This document shows, one piece after another, positions 35,097 through 43,055 of a stretch of 64,000 bases of DNA. Below the pieces are notes generated by a model. The model worked only from the letters and a program-made list of their open reading frames with translations. It was not told the DNA's origin and ran no database searches. The DNA lies in contig CAZOAR010000004.1 of the NCBI GenBank assembly GCA_964577985.1, positions 1-64,000 of the forward strand, read 5' to 3'. The first letter of the stretch is position 1, and each line of letters opens with the position of its first letter. Both the position numbers and the translations under genes were made by a program. The DNA is from CAZOAR01 sp964577985 (GTDB lineage: Bacteria; Gemmatimonadota; CAZMKB01; CAZNLH01).

Positions 35097-37207
35097 TGCT
35101 TCTCTGCCATCTTCCCGCGTATGGTCTTTATCCAGCCCTGAACCCTGGTGACCGTGAATGAATCAGGCTCTGTGGCGAGATATGACTGGTAATGACCGAG
35201 CGCCTTCTCGTACTGGCCCCGTCTGAAATAGGATCCTCCGAGGAGAAGATGCAGGTCCGTTCTCTCCGGATCGAGCAGCAGGGCAAGCTCCCATTCCCGT
35301 TCGGCGTCCTCTGGTCTTCCCATTGCGTAGTAGGCGTTTCCCGTGTTGGCTCGTGCCTGGGGCAGGTCAGGATTGATCCTGATCGCTTCATGGAGCATCT
35401 CGAGGGCACGATCATATTCCTGACGCTTCCCGTAGATCATCCCCATGTTGTTGTACGCCTCGGCGTAATCAGGATCCAGGCTCACGACCTTATTCAGGTC
35501 CTCCAGAGCCTCATCCTCTCTGCCCGCCCGGGACATCAGCAGGCCTCCAAGATACCAGGCATCCGCATTTTCCGGCTCCAGCTCCAGGACCCTGTCGATC
35601 TCGGCGAGCCCTTCGTCGGTCTTTCCCTCCACCCTGAGTATCTCCGCAAGATAGTAGCGAGGCAGCGCGTAATCGGGTGAGAGTTCGATCGTCTTGCGCA
35701 GGAAGTAGGACGCTGCCTCGTTCCGCTCAGATGACATGAAGAAGAGCGCGAGGCGCATATACTCCCCGCTGAACCTCTTCCTCCGGAACTCCTTCATCAT
35801 CTCCCTGGGATCGGGCCCCGAGAGATCGATTGCGTCGTAGTCCGCGTCCATATCTCCCGCGCCGGCGTAGCCGAGGCTTCTAACCTTCTCGAGGAAGGCC
35901 TTATCCTTGATGCCGGGGTCCACGCGCTCGCTCCCGGCAGCCTCCTTGTCCATATCTGCGAGGAGACCGGCAAGTCTGCTCGACACCTCTTTGTCTTCGG
36001 CAAACAAGTTTCGTGTCTCATCGGGATCCTTCCGCAGGTCATAGAGCTCCGGCGATGGTGCCTGTATGAACTTCCACCCACCTGCCCTTACGCCCCTCAG
36101 CACGCTCCAGCCCCTCTCGAACCTGTTGGCGTAAGTCTCCATATAAGCCGGGGGATTCTCCTGGCTCTCCCCCCCTTCCACACGCGGGATGAGACTCCTT
36201 CCTGAGATTCCAGGAGGAGGGGCAATCTCCATAATGTCGAGCACAGTGGGCATGATGTCGATCGACCTCACCTGCCCATTGATCACCCTGCCACCCGACA
36301 TGCCGATCGCGCCGCCGAGTATCAACGGGACACGCACGGTCGGTTCGTAGAGGAAGACACTGTGTGTCTCTTCACCATTGTCTCCCAGGGCCTCACCGTG
36401 ATCGGAGGTAAACACTATCAGTGTGTTCCTGTCGAGATCGAGCTCCCTCAACTCATCGAGAAGGAGTCCTATCTGCTGATCTGTGTAAGCGATCTCCCCG
36501 TCGTAGTAGTCCGCCTGTCGGGACAGTATCTCTTTGTAATTGTCCGGTCCCGCCTGCGGGGCAAATGGCGGGGGAGGATCGTATGGTATGTGCGGGTCAT
36601 AGTAGTGGAGGAGCAGGAAGAACGGTCGCTCCTTCTTTTCCTTCAGCCACGACACCGCGGATTTCGTGATATCTTCTGCCCTCCTCTGGCTTCCATCGTA
36701 GAGGCCCTCAACGGATTTGAGCGAGGACTGATAGAATGGAAACCGCTCAGGGAAGCGTGCGTCATACCGGTCGAACCCCTGCGCCGTGCCGAAGGTGGAA
36801 TCGAGTACGATCGAGCCCACGAATGCCGCAGTCTGGAGCCCCTGGGTGGACATCACCTCCGCCAGCGTGGTAACCCTCTCGGGGAGTCTGTACCCCTCAT
36901 TGTAATGCACACCATGCTCCAGAGGGGTCAGGGAGGTGAGTATGGAGGATATCGACGGCAGTGTGATGGGTGCCTGCGATACGGCGTCCTCGAAACGGAT
37001 CCCCTCTCGGGCCAGACGATCAATACTGGGGGTATTGTTGCCGGCATGGCCGTAACAGCCGAGGTGGTCATACCTCAGTGTGTCGACGATTATCAGGATG
37101 ACGTTCTCGGGTCTTTCCTCAGACACGGCTCCGCAGCCGCAGATCAGGAGGGATGAGACAAGGCACGTCAGAATGGCGCGGGTTGCAAGAGGCTTCATTG
37201 TCATCAC
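35093..37207 (-). CDS. Lipoprotein sulfatase-superfamily hydrolase/transferase with TPR tail (paralogue 1)
   Basis: 704 residues from GTG 37207 (next ATG two bases on in frame at 37204). Lipobox ICGC, C25. Catalytic features: D42 (IIVDTLRYDHLGCYGH), T82 in APITLPSIS, HYYDPHIPYDPPPP (H201, D204, H206), TSDHGEALGDNGEETH (D269, H270, H282). After the SLGYAG linker near residue 450, about six TPR units follow (ALPRYYLAEILRVEGKTDE, AEAYNNMGMIYGKRQEYDRA). First gene of the operon; only weak promoter sequence (TATTAT near 37253) was seen. The most divergent of the three long forms. Confidence 0.85.
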   Translation of the reverse strand: MMTMKPLATRAILTCLVSSLLICGCGAVSEERPENVILIIVDTLRYDHLGCYGHAGNNTPSIDRLAREGIRFEDAVSQAPITLPSISSILTSLTPLEHGVHYNEGYRLPERVTTLAEVMSTQGLQTAAFVGSIVLDSTFGTAQGFDRYDARFPERFPFYQSSLKSVEGLYDGSQRRAEDITKSAVSWLKEKKERPFFLLLHYYDPHIPYDPPPPFAPQAGPDNYKEILSRQADYYDGEIAYTDQQIGLLLDELRELDLDRNTLIVFTSDHGEALGDNGEETHSVFLYEPTVRVPLILGGAIGMSGGRVINGQVRSIDIMPTVLDIMEIAPPPGISGRSLIPRVEGGESQENPPAYMETYANRFERGWSVLRGVRAGGWKFIQAPSPELYDLRKDPDETRNLFAEDKEVSSRLAGLLADMDKEAAGSERVDPGIKDKAFLEKVRSLGYAGAGDMDADYDAIDLSGPDPREMMKEFRRKRFSGEYMRLALFFMSSERNEAASYFLRKTIELSPDYALPRYYLAEILRVEGKTDEGLAEIDRVLELEPENADAWYLGGLLMSRAGREDEALEDLNKVVSLDPDYAEAYNNMGMIYGKRQEYDRALEMLHEAIRINPDLPQARANTGNAYYAMGRPEDAEREWELALLLDPERTDLHLLLGGSYFRRGQYEKALGHYQSYLATEPDSFTVTRVQGWIKTIRGKMAEKQ

Positions 37208-37367
37208 CGGTATATGTTCCTTCGTTCCTCTGACACTTTCAGACCTAATAATAGCACATGCGTATACTAATCGAAAGAGGTTTTGTTCCTGGAGTTTCCG
37301 GTGACAGCAAAAGACTCAGGCGACGAAATCCACGAGGTGTGAGGGTGGACATCTTTCACATAAGAAG

Positions 37368-37402
37368 GGGACTCCATCCCATTCGAGATGAGATGGAGTC
37401 CC
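37368..37402 (-). terminator. Terminator-like hairpin after the orphan secreted-protein gene
   Basis: An 11-bp stem GGGACTCCATC / GATGGAGTCCC with a 13-nt loop, followed on the minus strand by CTTCTTATG. It lies about 60 bases beyond the stop at 37462 and upstream of the sulfatase-like operon. Confidence 0.6.
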
Positions 37403-37461
37403 TCCTGAAGCTGATCAAACACCACAGGGCGCGCAGCCCCGCGGGTCATGAGTGATCAGAT

Positions 37462-38172
37462 TTAGTTCATCTTGAAGCACCACGGACGCCCGGAACCGGC
37501 ACCGTTGCCGATCTGGTCATTGGCGTTGTGGAGGAGGTTCGTGACACCAGGTCCGAACTCAAAGCCGCCAAGATCCGTGTCGGATGCCGGCGGGACCGGA
37601 ATCGGGGTAAGGCCGTCATAGCGGGCCATCCATCCCCAGTCATACGTGCCGGGGCTGAAACCACTGAATCCAACGGTGATGTACCAGTTACCCGCGTAGG
37701 GAAGCGTCAGGACGAGCGTACCACCGTCCAGAGTACTTCCATACAGACTCGGAACAGGCGGATAAACTACGCCCGCGCCGCAGCTGGTCCACACATAGGC
37801 CTCTGAGACTGGAGTCGGCCAGGGACCGGCGTTGTTGTCGACATTGGTCCTGTGGTCGACGTACGCTGCTGAGCCACCGGTAAAGGAATACTGCTCAACA
37901 CTGAAGACCGACGGCGAGCCGGTCGCCCAGCTCGGGGCCGTGAAAGCATTACCGGTAAAATTCGCAGTACCTGGTCCGGCACCAGGTCCACCAAGCGTGT
38001 CGTTGCCTTTCTTGAAACTGCTGACGTAATTGGACACGCAGTCGATAGTGACATGATCAACATCAAGGGCCATGCCGGTGTAGGTGTCTCCCCAACCGGA
38101 CTGCTGTGCGGCCTGCGCGTTAACCGCGAAGACCATGGCGATAATCGTGCAAAGAGCGAAAATCTTCTTCAT
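37462..38172 (-). CDS. Orphan secreted protein
   Basis: 236 residues with a textbook signal peptide (KKIFALCTIIAMVFAVNAQA, cleavage before AQQS). AAGGAG precedes the ATG at 6-7 bases. The mature protein is rich in Gly, Thr, Ser, Pro, Trp and Tyr, low in Lys and Arg, and contains three Cys (SSFKKGND region preceded by IDCVSN; VWTSCGAG; PWCFKM). Strand-like patches such as GGTLVLTLPYAGNWYITVGF and a GTYDWGWMARYDG stretch suggest a beta sandwich. I recognise no family and it has no FlgD-like tail. It has two upstream promoters, a long leader and a terminator, so it is a monocistronic unit, perhaps highly expressed. Confidence 0.72.
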   Translation of the reverse strand: MKKIFALCTIIAMVFAVNAQAAQQSGWGDTYTGMALDVDHVTIDCVSNYVSSFKKGNDTLGGPGAGPGTANFTGNAFTAPSWATGSPSVFSVEQYSFTGGSAAYVDHRTNVDNNAGPWPTPVSEAYVWTSCGAGVVYPPVPSLYGSTLDGGTLVLTLPYAGNWYITVGFSGFSPGTYDWGWMARYDGLTPIPVPPASDTDLGGFEFGPGVTNLLHNANDQIGNGAGSGRPWCFKMN

Positions 38173-38396
38173 TACGATCTCCTTTCAGATCAGAAGAAAG
38201 AACAAAACTGATGTCTCTCGGCATCCACCAGCCGGGACAATCAACCCTGGACCGTCGGCGGACAGGATACAACACGAGAGAAACTTCTATTCTGACAGCC
38301 TCTCAATCACCTCCTTCCAGGATTCCCAGATGTTTCGAACAAAAGAGCAAGAGTAATTTCGGCTCACGCATAAGAGAGCCTCTATCGTTCTGAGCA

Positions 38397-38402
38397 ATTA
38401 TA
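38397..38402 (-). promoter_or_regulatory. Second -10 box in the leader
   Basis: A perfect TATAAT on the minus strand, about 225 bases before the secreted-protein ATG. No good -35 was found at standard spacing, so it may be an activator-dependent start or chance. It coincides with the stop codon of the leader ORF. Confidence 0.35.
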
Positions 38403-38502
38403 AGACACTCGACCGTTCAAATCTGTAAGCGTCCTTACATATATGGTTCATTTCCGCCCGGGAAAGGGGCATAGGTCGATAATTCTTGAAATATTCCGCC
38501 AT
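38398..38502 (-). CDS. Candidate 34-residue leader peptide
   Basis: ATG 38502 to TAA 38398, starting MAEYFKNYRPMPLSRAEMN. AAAAGG stands 7 bases upstream of the ATG, which lies only about 26 bases after the predicted start of transcription. The peptide is charged and soluble, with no membrane segment. It could be a regulatory leader peptide or a small protein of its own; it may also be chance in a long leader. No family is recognised. Confidence 0.3.
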   Translation of the reverse strand: MAEYFKNYRPMPLSRAEMNHICKDAYRFERSSVL

Positions 38503-38534
38503 CTGTGGACCTTTTTCTCCTTATCGCTCAATTA

Positions 38535-38563
38535 ATGATACCACCATCCGCCCACCATGTCAA
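38535..38563 (-). promoter_or_regulatory. Sigma-70 promoter for the orphan secreted-protein gene
   Basis: TTGACA (38558-38563), 17-base spacer, TATCAT (38535-38540; five of six matches). Transcription from it would give a leader of about 355 bases before the ATG at 38172. Confidence 0.75.
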
Positions 38564-38670
38564 GTGTTTTTTTCCCTCTTGTCGATCGTCTTTTCTTATC
38601 GGTCAATCAATATCGTAATTATACCTCAGTTGATATGTATTATGCTAATATTAGAGATAATAACTCCCAT

Positions 38671-38693
38671 GTGTCGCCATGGTAGCGCGACAC
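38671..38693 (-). terminator. Weak hairpin downstream of pdxJ
   Basis: A 7-bp stem GTGTCGC / GCGACAC with a 9-nt loop about 70 bases beyond the pdxJ stop; TTATTATC follows at a distance. It may mark the end of the HD-GYP to pdxJ operon. Confidence 0.3.
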
Positions 38694-38763
38694 GTAAGGA
38701 GTATTGAGCAGATAATAGCCACAGAGGTACTGGATGGAAGGTCCTGTTTCTGGCAGGCAGGGT

Positions 38764-39495
38764 TTATCCGATCATAGAGCCCTTCTCAATCGCCCGGATC
38801 ATCTCGCCCACAGCGCGTTCGAGTCCCACCGTAACCGCCCGGCTGATGATGGAGTGACCTATGTTGAGTTCTTCTATCCCGGGGATGGCAGCCACGAGGA
38901 AGACATTCTGATACGTAAGGCCGTGTCCCGCGAAGGTCCGAAGTCCCGTCTCGCCGGAGAGCCTGCACGCTTCTTCGAGTTCCTTGAGCGAGGCATCCCA
39001 CTGCCGGCGCAGGTGGCCTTCGGCGAACCTGCCCGTGTGGAGCTCAACCGCATCGGCACCCAGGTCCTTCGCCCTTTCGACCGCTCTCGTATCGGGGTCA
39101 ACGAAGAGACTTACGAGTATCCCCCTGCTCTTGAGTCCCTCTATCACGCCCCTTATACGGCCTTTGCCCTTCCCGAGGTCGAGCCCGCCCTCGGTAGTGA
39201 CCTCCTCACGCTTCTCCGGGACCAGTGTCGCCTGTTTCGGGCATACATCGAGGGCGATCTCCAGCATATCGTCCGTCGCTGCCATCTCGAGGTTCAACGG
39301 GACCTCCAGGGCCTCCCTGATTGTCCGGACGTCCCGCTCCTGTATGTGCCGACGATCCTCGCGAAGATGGACGACTATGCTGTTCGCCCCGGCTTCTTCG
39401 GCAATCAGCGCCGCGTAGACCGGTTCAGGCTCCACGGTCTTTCTCGCTTCACGTATGGTCGCTATGTGATCTACATTTACACCCAGCCTGATCAT
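38764..39495 (-). CDS. pdxJ: Pyridoxine 5'-phosphate synthase
   Basis: 243 residues from ATG 39495 (MIRLGVNVDHIATIREAR), with AAAGGAGG 6 bases upstream. The family signature is complete: GVNVDHIATIR, ANSIVVHLREDRRHI, NLEMAAT, ELHTGRFAE, AGHGLTYQNV and ELNIGHSIISRAV. PdxJ condenses 3-amino-2-oxopropyl phosphate with deoxyxylulose 5-phosphate to pyridoxine 5'-phosphate in the DXP-dependent vitamin B6 pathway. The preceding DUF2520 gene runs 47 bp into its start. Last gene of the HD-GYP to pdxJ run. Confidence 0.97.
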   Translation of the reverse strand: MIRLGVNVDHIATIREARKTVEPEPVYAALIAEEAGANSIVVHLREDRRHIQERDVRTIREALEVPLNLEMAATDDMLEIALDVCPKQATLVPEKREEVTTEGGLDLGKGKGRIRGVIEGLKSRGILVSLFVDPDTRAVERAKDLGADAVELHTGRFAEGHLRRQWDASLKELEEACRLSGETGLRTFAGHGLTYQNVFLVAAIPGIEELNIGHSIISRAVTVGLERAVGEMIRAIEKGSMIG

Positions 39496-40405
39496 CCTGC
39501 CCCTCCTTTCGAATCGACTGATCAAAGGACTGCATGACATCTCTCAATCCGACGATGTCATCGTCTGCAAGGCCGCCTCTCTCCTCCGCAAGTTCAAGGG
39601 TGCGGTACGCGAGCGAGAGAAAGAGGGGGAGGGCTCCGGGGCTCTTTTTCACTACGGCGTCGAGCTGGATTCTCACCGTCTCGCGATCACCCCTGGCGAT
39701 CGGACCCGTGAGGGCGCGATGGGGCCCCAGCCCATCAATCATATCGAGGACATTCGTCATCATCGGTCGTAGTGCTCGCAACGCCTCCTCGACCGAGATG
39801 CCGGCGCTCGCCATCATCCGGGCGGCGGACCAGACCTGTGCCACAAGGTAATTGCTTGCCATGCTGGCGGCGGCGTGATAGATGCCTCGGTCGGCTCCCC
39901 GCAATTCAAGCGCAGTGCCTCCGATCGCTCCCGCGAGTTCCTTTCCCATCGAGACCGCGAGGGCGTCGCCCTCGAGCGTGAAAAAGGAACGGGGCAATGC
40001 CCGGATTCCTGCCTCTACCGTCGGCACGGTCTGAAGAGGATGGAACGTCCCTGCACTGACCCCTGATTTCCTCATAGGATCCAGGACGCTCGAATCGAGC
40101 GCGCCACTGCAGTGAAATACGGCGCCCCCCTCCGTCAGATACCCTGAACTGCTCAGGCTTACAGCGATCTCCTCGATGGCGGAGTCGCTCGTTGTAACAA
40201 AAATAACAGTCGCGTCCGCAATCACCAGAGGGATCGATCCATGAAACCGGGGACACTTCAGCGATGACGGCACGCCTTCCAGCGACCCTGCGTTCCTGCC
40301 CCACATCCCCACGACCTCAAATCCAGCCCGCTCAAGAAGGATGCAGAGGCTCGTTCCGACCCTGCCGGGACCGAGAAAAAAAAGTGCCTTTCTATTACCG
40401 GTCAT
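39449..40405 (-). CDS. Rossmann-like/DUF2520 domain protein
   Basis: 318 residues from ATG 40405 (MTGNRKALFFLGPGRVGTSL). N-terminal NAD(P)-binding fold with FLGPGRVGTSL and a HCSGALDSSVLD block, then the all-helical DUF2520 half (GIYHAAASMASNYLVAQVW, ALTGPIARGD). The arrangement is that of ketopantoate-reductase/6-phosphogluconate-dehydrogenase-like proteins; substrate unknown, and members are often near pantothenate or cofactor genes. The His in YHAAAS and Asn in ASNYL are typical of this family. Its last 15 codons overlap pdxJ, an unusually long overlap, and its start is 10 bp after hflX. Confidence 0.85.
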   Translation of the reverse strand: MTGNRKALFFLGPGRVGTSLCILLERAGFEVVGMWGRNAGSLEGVPSSLKCPRFHGSIPLVIADATVIFVTTSDSAIEEIAVSLSSSGYLTEGGAVFHCSGALDSSVLDPMRKSGVSAGTFHPLQTVPTVEAGIRALPRSFFTLEGDALAVSMGKELAGAIGGTALELRGADRGIYHAAASMASNYLVAQVWSAARMMASAGISVEEALRALRPMMTNVLDMIDGLGPHRALTGPIARGDRETVRIQLDAVVKKSPGALPLFLSLAYRTLELAEERGGLADDDIVGLRDVMQSFDQSIRKEGQDDQAGCKCRSHSDHT

Positions 40406-40415
40406 CCTCGCCCCT

Positions 40416-41696
40416 CTATTCCACGCGCAGGCCCTGCATGCCATCTTTGAGCAGCCTGTCCCTCATCCCTCGCTCCATCCTTACCGTCACCGTCACCCTT
40501 CCATCATGCGCGGACTTCTCCATGACCCTGCCGGCGGCGTAAAGGCGCGCGACCGAGCGGGCATCATCCAGAGGAAATGAGAACGCCATCACGACTTCGT
40601 CTTTCCTCATCTCCTTCTCGATAGCGTCCCTGAGATCGTCGATGCCCGATCGCTCCCTTGCCGAGGTACAGACCCCGATCCCATCTCGCGACCGCGCCCG
40701 CGCTATCACATCGGCGTTCTCCAGCAGATCTACCTTGTTGAAGACCTGAATGGTGCGCTTCTCCTCCACTCCAAGGTCAGCGAGCACATCTTTGACCACC
40801 TCCAATTGATCGGACATACCTTTTGATGAGATGTCGATGACGTGGAGGAGAAGGTCCGCCTCAACGACCTCTTCCAGGGTGGCCCTGAACGACGCGACCA
40901 GGTGGTGAGGGAGTTTTCGAATGAATCCCACAGTGTCTGTAATTACCACGCGGCGCGGCGAATCGAGGTCGAGCACCCTGGTGCGGGCGTCGAGCGTCTC
41001 GAAGAGCCTGTCACCCGCAGCCGCGTCGCTGCCGGTGAGGAGGTTGAAGAGCGTCGATTTGCCGGCGTTTGTGTACCCGACGATGGCTATGTTGTATACC
41101 CCTGAGCGCCGTACCCTCTGTTGCTCTCGACGGCTCTTAACCACCTTCAACTGCTTTCTGAGATGCCCGATCCGTTCTCTGATGGCGCGACGGTCTACCT
41201 CGAGCTGGGTCTCGCCCGGCCCCCGGAGGCCTATGCCCCCCCTTATCCTGGAAAGGTGCTCCCACATGCGGGTAAGCCTCGGAAGCAGATACTGCAGTTG
41301 AGCCAGCTCGACCTGGAGCCTGGCCTGTCTGCTCCTTGCGCGCAGGGCGAAGATATCGAGGATCAACTCGCTCCTGTCGAGGATCCTCTTCTCGACACAC
41401 TTCTCGAGGTTCTTCTCCTGTGTCGGTGTAAGGTCATCATCAAAAACAACCAGGTCGCAATTGGCCGCCTCGGCGGCGCCCTTCAGGTCCAGTGCCTTTC
41501 CCCTGCCGATGTAGTAGGCCGGATCGGGCCGTTTCCTGTACTGCGTGACCTTTCCCCTGACCTCTCCACCAGCCGACTCGACAAGCCTGCCAAGCTCCAC
41601 CAGAGACTCTTCCACCTCCCATGGAGAATCGGAAGGTGTTATGAGCTTGACAAGAAGCGCCTTTTCTTTCTCTGCGTTCAGCGAGGTATCCCGCAT
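40416..41696 (-). CDS. hflX: HflX ribosome-associated GTPase
   Basis: 426 residues. The N-terminal HflX domain carries YYIGRGKALDLK and VVFDDDLTPTQEKNLE; the linker has GGIGLRGPGETQLEVDRR, and the G domain follows with G1 GYTNAGKST at 207-215, DTVGFIRKLPHHLVASF, and NKVDLL. HflX splits stalled 70S ribosomes and binds the 50S subunit, mostly under heat stress. A coiled-coil stretch at about 160-195 is normal. It lies 12 bp after the radical SAM gene. Confidence 0.97.
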   Translation of the reverse strand: MRDTSLNAEKEKALLVKLITPSDSPWEVEESLVELGRLVESAGGEVRGKVTQYRKRPDPAYYIGRGKALDLKGAAEAANCDLVVFDDDLTPTQEKNLEKCVEKRILDRSELILDIFALRARSRQARLQVELAQLQYLLPRLTRMWEHLSRIRGGIGLRGPGETQLEVDRRAIRERIGHLRKQLKVVKSRREQQRVRRSGVYNIAIVGYTNAGKSTLFNLLTGSDAAAGDRLFETLDARTRVLDLDSPRRVVITDTVGFIRKLPHHLVASFRATLEEVVEADLLLHVIDISSKGMSDQLEVVKDVLADLGVEEKRTIQVFNKVDLLENADVIARARSRDGIGVCTSARERSGIDDLRDAIEKEMRKDEVVMAFSFPLDDARSVARLYAAGRVMEKSAHDGRVTVTVRMERGMRDRLLKDGMQGLRVE

Positions 41697-41708
41697 TCTC
41701 GACTACTC

Positions 41709-43055
41709 TCAGAACTCCTTCCGTTTGAGGATCCGGTGCCGCTTCAGCCAGCTCCTGGTGCTGTATACGGCCTTCTGCACCGGAGAGAGGATGGTGTGAA
41801 ACCTCTGAAACGAAGGGTCTATGAAGCGGTAATCCATCCCGTAGATGTCCCCCTGGAGCAGCCCCCGTTCGTTCAACTCATGGAAGAGCGGGGTCCCCGA
41901 AAAGACCTGCATCTTTGAAAGCGGGTCCACATAGGAGCCGAGCCGTTTCTTCATTGGATAGACCTTTTCCACTACAAACCTAAGATTTGTAAAGAATTCG
42001 TCAAATGTGGTCTCCGGCTCCATCGTTATGAAACCTACGCCACAGCGTATGTCAAGCCTGTCGAAGATATCGAGCGCCTCAAGGTTCTGATCCAGCGTGA
42101 CCCCCTTGCGCATCGCTTCAAGGGACCGCGGAACCGCGGACTCTATCCCGACGAAGACCTCCCTTAGACCGGCCTTCTTGAGGCGGCGGAACAGTCCCTC
42201 TTCGATATTCTCCGCGCGGCACTCGATACGGAATTCCATGTCGAGCCCCTTCGAAAGCATGCCCTCGACGATCTCTTCCACTCTCCTTCTTCCCGCGGCG
42301 CCCGGCCCGAAGAAGTTGGCGTCCTCGAACCGAACGCGCTTTACTCCGTAAGTCTTGAGGAGAAGCTCGAGCTCCTCCAGGATATTCTCCGGGCTCCTGC
42401 CCCGCCAGGCCGGACCCTTCGCCGTCCGATAAAATGCGCTGATGCTGCAGTACGAACATATCGCGTGACATCCCCTGCTCCCGACAAGCGTGAGACATCC
42501 CCCCCTCTCGAAGGCGAGGGGAAGCTCGTCTCTGGCGGGGAATGGAAGCGCATCGAGGTCTCTGATAAGCGGTCGCGCCCCGCCCTCCACTATTTGACCG
42601 GCCGGGTTTCTGTACGTCAAACCCTTCACTCCGTCGAGTGGTTCCCCCGCTCTGAGCCTGTCGAGTAACTCCCTCACCGTGTATTCGCCTTCTCCCCTTA
42701 CTACAGAATCTATCTCCGGCGTGTCTGCCATCAACTGGCGATGGGCAAGCGTCGGGAAATAGCCTCCCACGCAGACGTGGGTCTTGAGCCCCTTCTTTCG
42801 CAGGATACTGATGAGCGACAACTGCTCCTTTGCGGCTCCCTGGTAGATAACAGTCACCCCAAGCAACCTGAACTCTCTCGCCATGATCTCCGCTGCCAGA
42901 TCCTTGTGCGTCATCCCTCGGATACTTCCATCCAGGATCTGCACGGAATAGCCAAGGGAACGAAGATGGGAGGCCATGTATCCGAAACCGAGATTCTCCT
43001 GGATCGGCTCCTCCATGAGATGATAACGCGGATTTATGAGGAGCAGATCGATCAT
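41709..43055 (-). CDS. B12-binding-domain radical SAM protein
   Basis: 448 residues. N-terminal cobalamin-binding-like Rossmann domain (LLLINPRYHLMEEP, GVTVIYQGAAKEQ, CVGGYFPTLAHRQL) followed by the radical SAM barrel with cluster cysteines C196, C200 and C203 (SRGCHAICSYCSIS). The DxHxxG cobalamin motif is not seen, which is common in this subgroup. Typical roles are methylation or ring rearrangement on hopanoid, quinone or secondary-metabolite substrates; here the substrate is unknown. It overlaps the HD-GYP gene by 4 bp. Confidence 0.88.
   Translation of the reverse strand: MIDLLLINPRYHLMEEPIQENLGFGYMASHLRSLGYSVQILDGSIRGMTHKDLAAEIMAREFRLLGVTVIYQGAAKEQLSLISILRKKGLKTHVCVGGYFPTLAHRQLMADTPEIDSVVRGEGEYTVRELLDRLRAGEPLDGVKGLTYRNPAGQIVEGGARPLIRDLDALPFPARDELPLAFERGGCLTLVGSRGCHAICSYCSISAFYRTAKGPAWRGRSPENILEELELLLKTYGVKRVRFEDANFFGPGAAGRRRVEEIVEGMLSKGLDMEFRIECRAENIEEGLFRRLKKAGLREVFVGIESAVPRSLEAMRKGVTLDQNLEALDIFDRLDIRCGVGFITMEPETTFDEFFTNLRFVVEKVYPMKKRLGSYVDPLSKMQVFSGTPLFHELNERGLLQGDIYGMDYRFIDPSFQRFHTILSPVQKAVYSTRSWLKRHRILKRKEF

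Larger units (their letters stand above)
38173..38763. other. 591-bp A/T-rich intergenic region with two promoters and a leader ORF
   Basis: Clearly lower in G+C than its surroundings. It contains the promoter at 38535-38563, a second perfect TATAAT at 38397-38402, the 34-codon ORF at 38398-38502 and a small hairpin at 38671-38693. A strong AAGGAGGTGA at about 38310 opens only a seven-codon frame. No tRNA or known riboswitch pattern was recognised. Confidence 0.6.

Noticed and set aside
25641..37207. Repeated conserved blocks as possible DNA repeats or CRISPR-like array
   Set aside because: The repeats are at the protein level (paralogues and TPR units); no exact DNA repeats with regular spacing were seen.
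38173..38763. tRNA or known riboswitch in the long gap
   Set aside because: No cloverleaf arms or recognisable riboswitch core were found by eye; a covariance-model search would be decisive.
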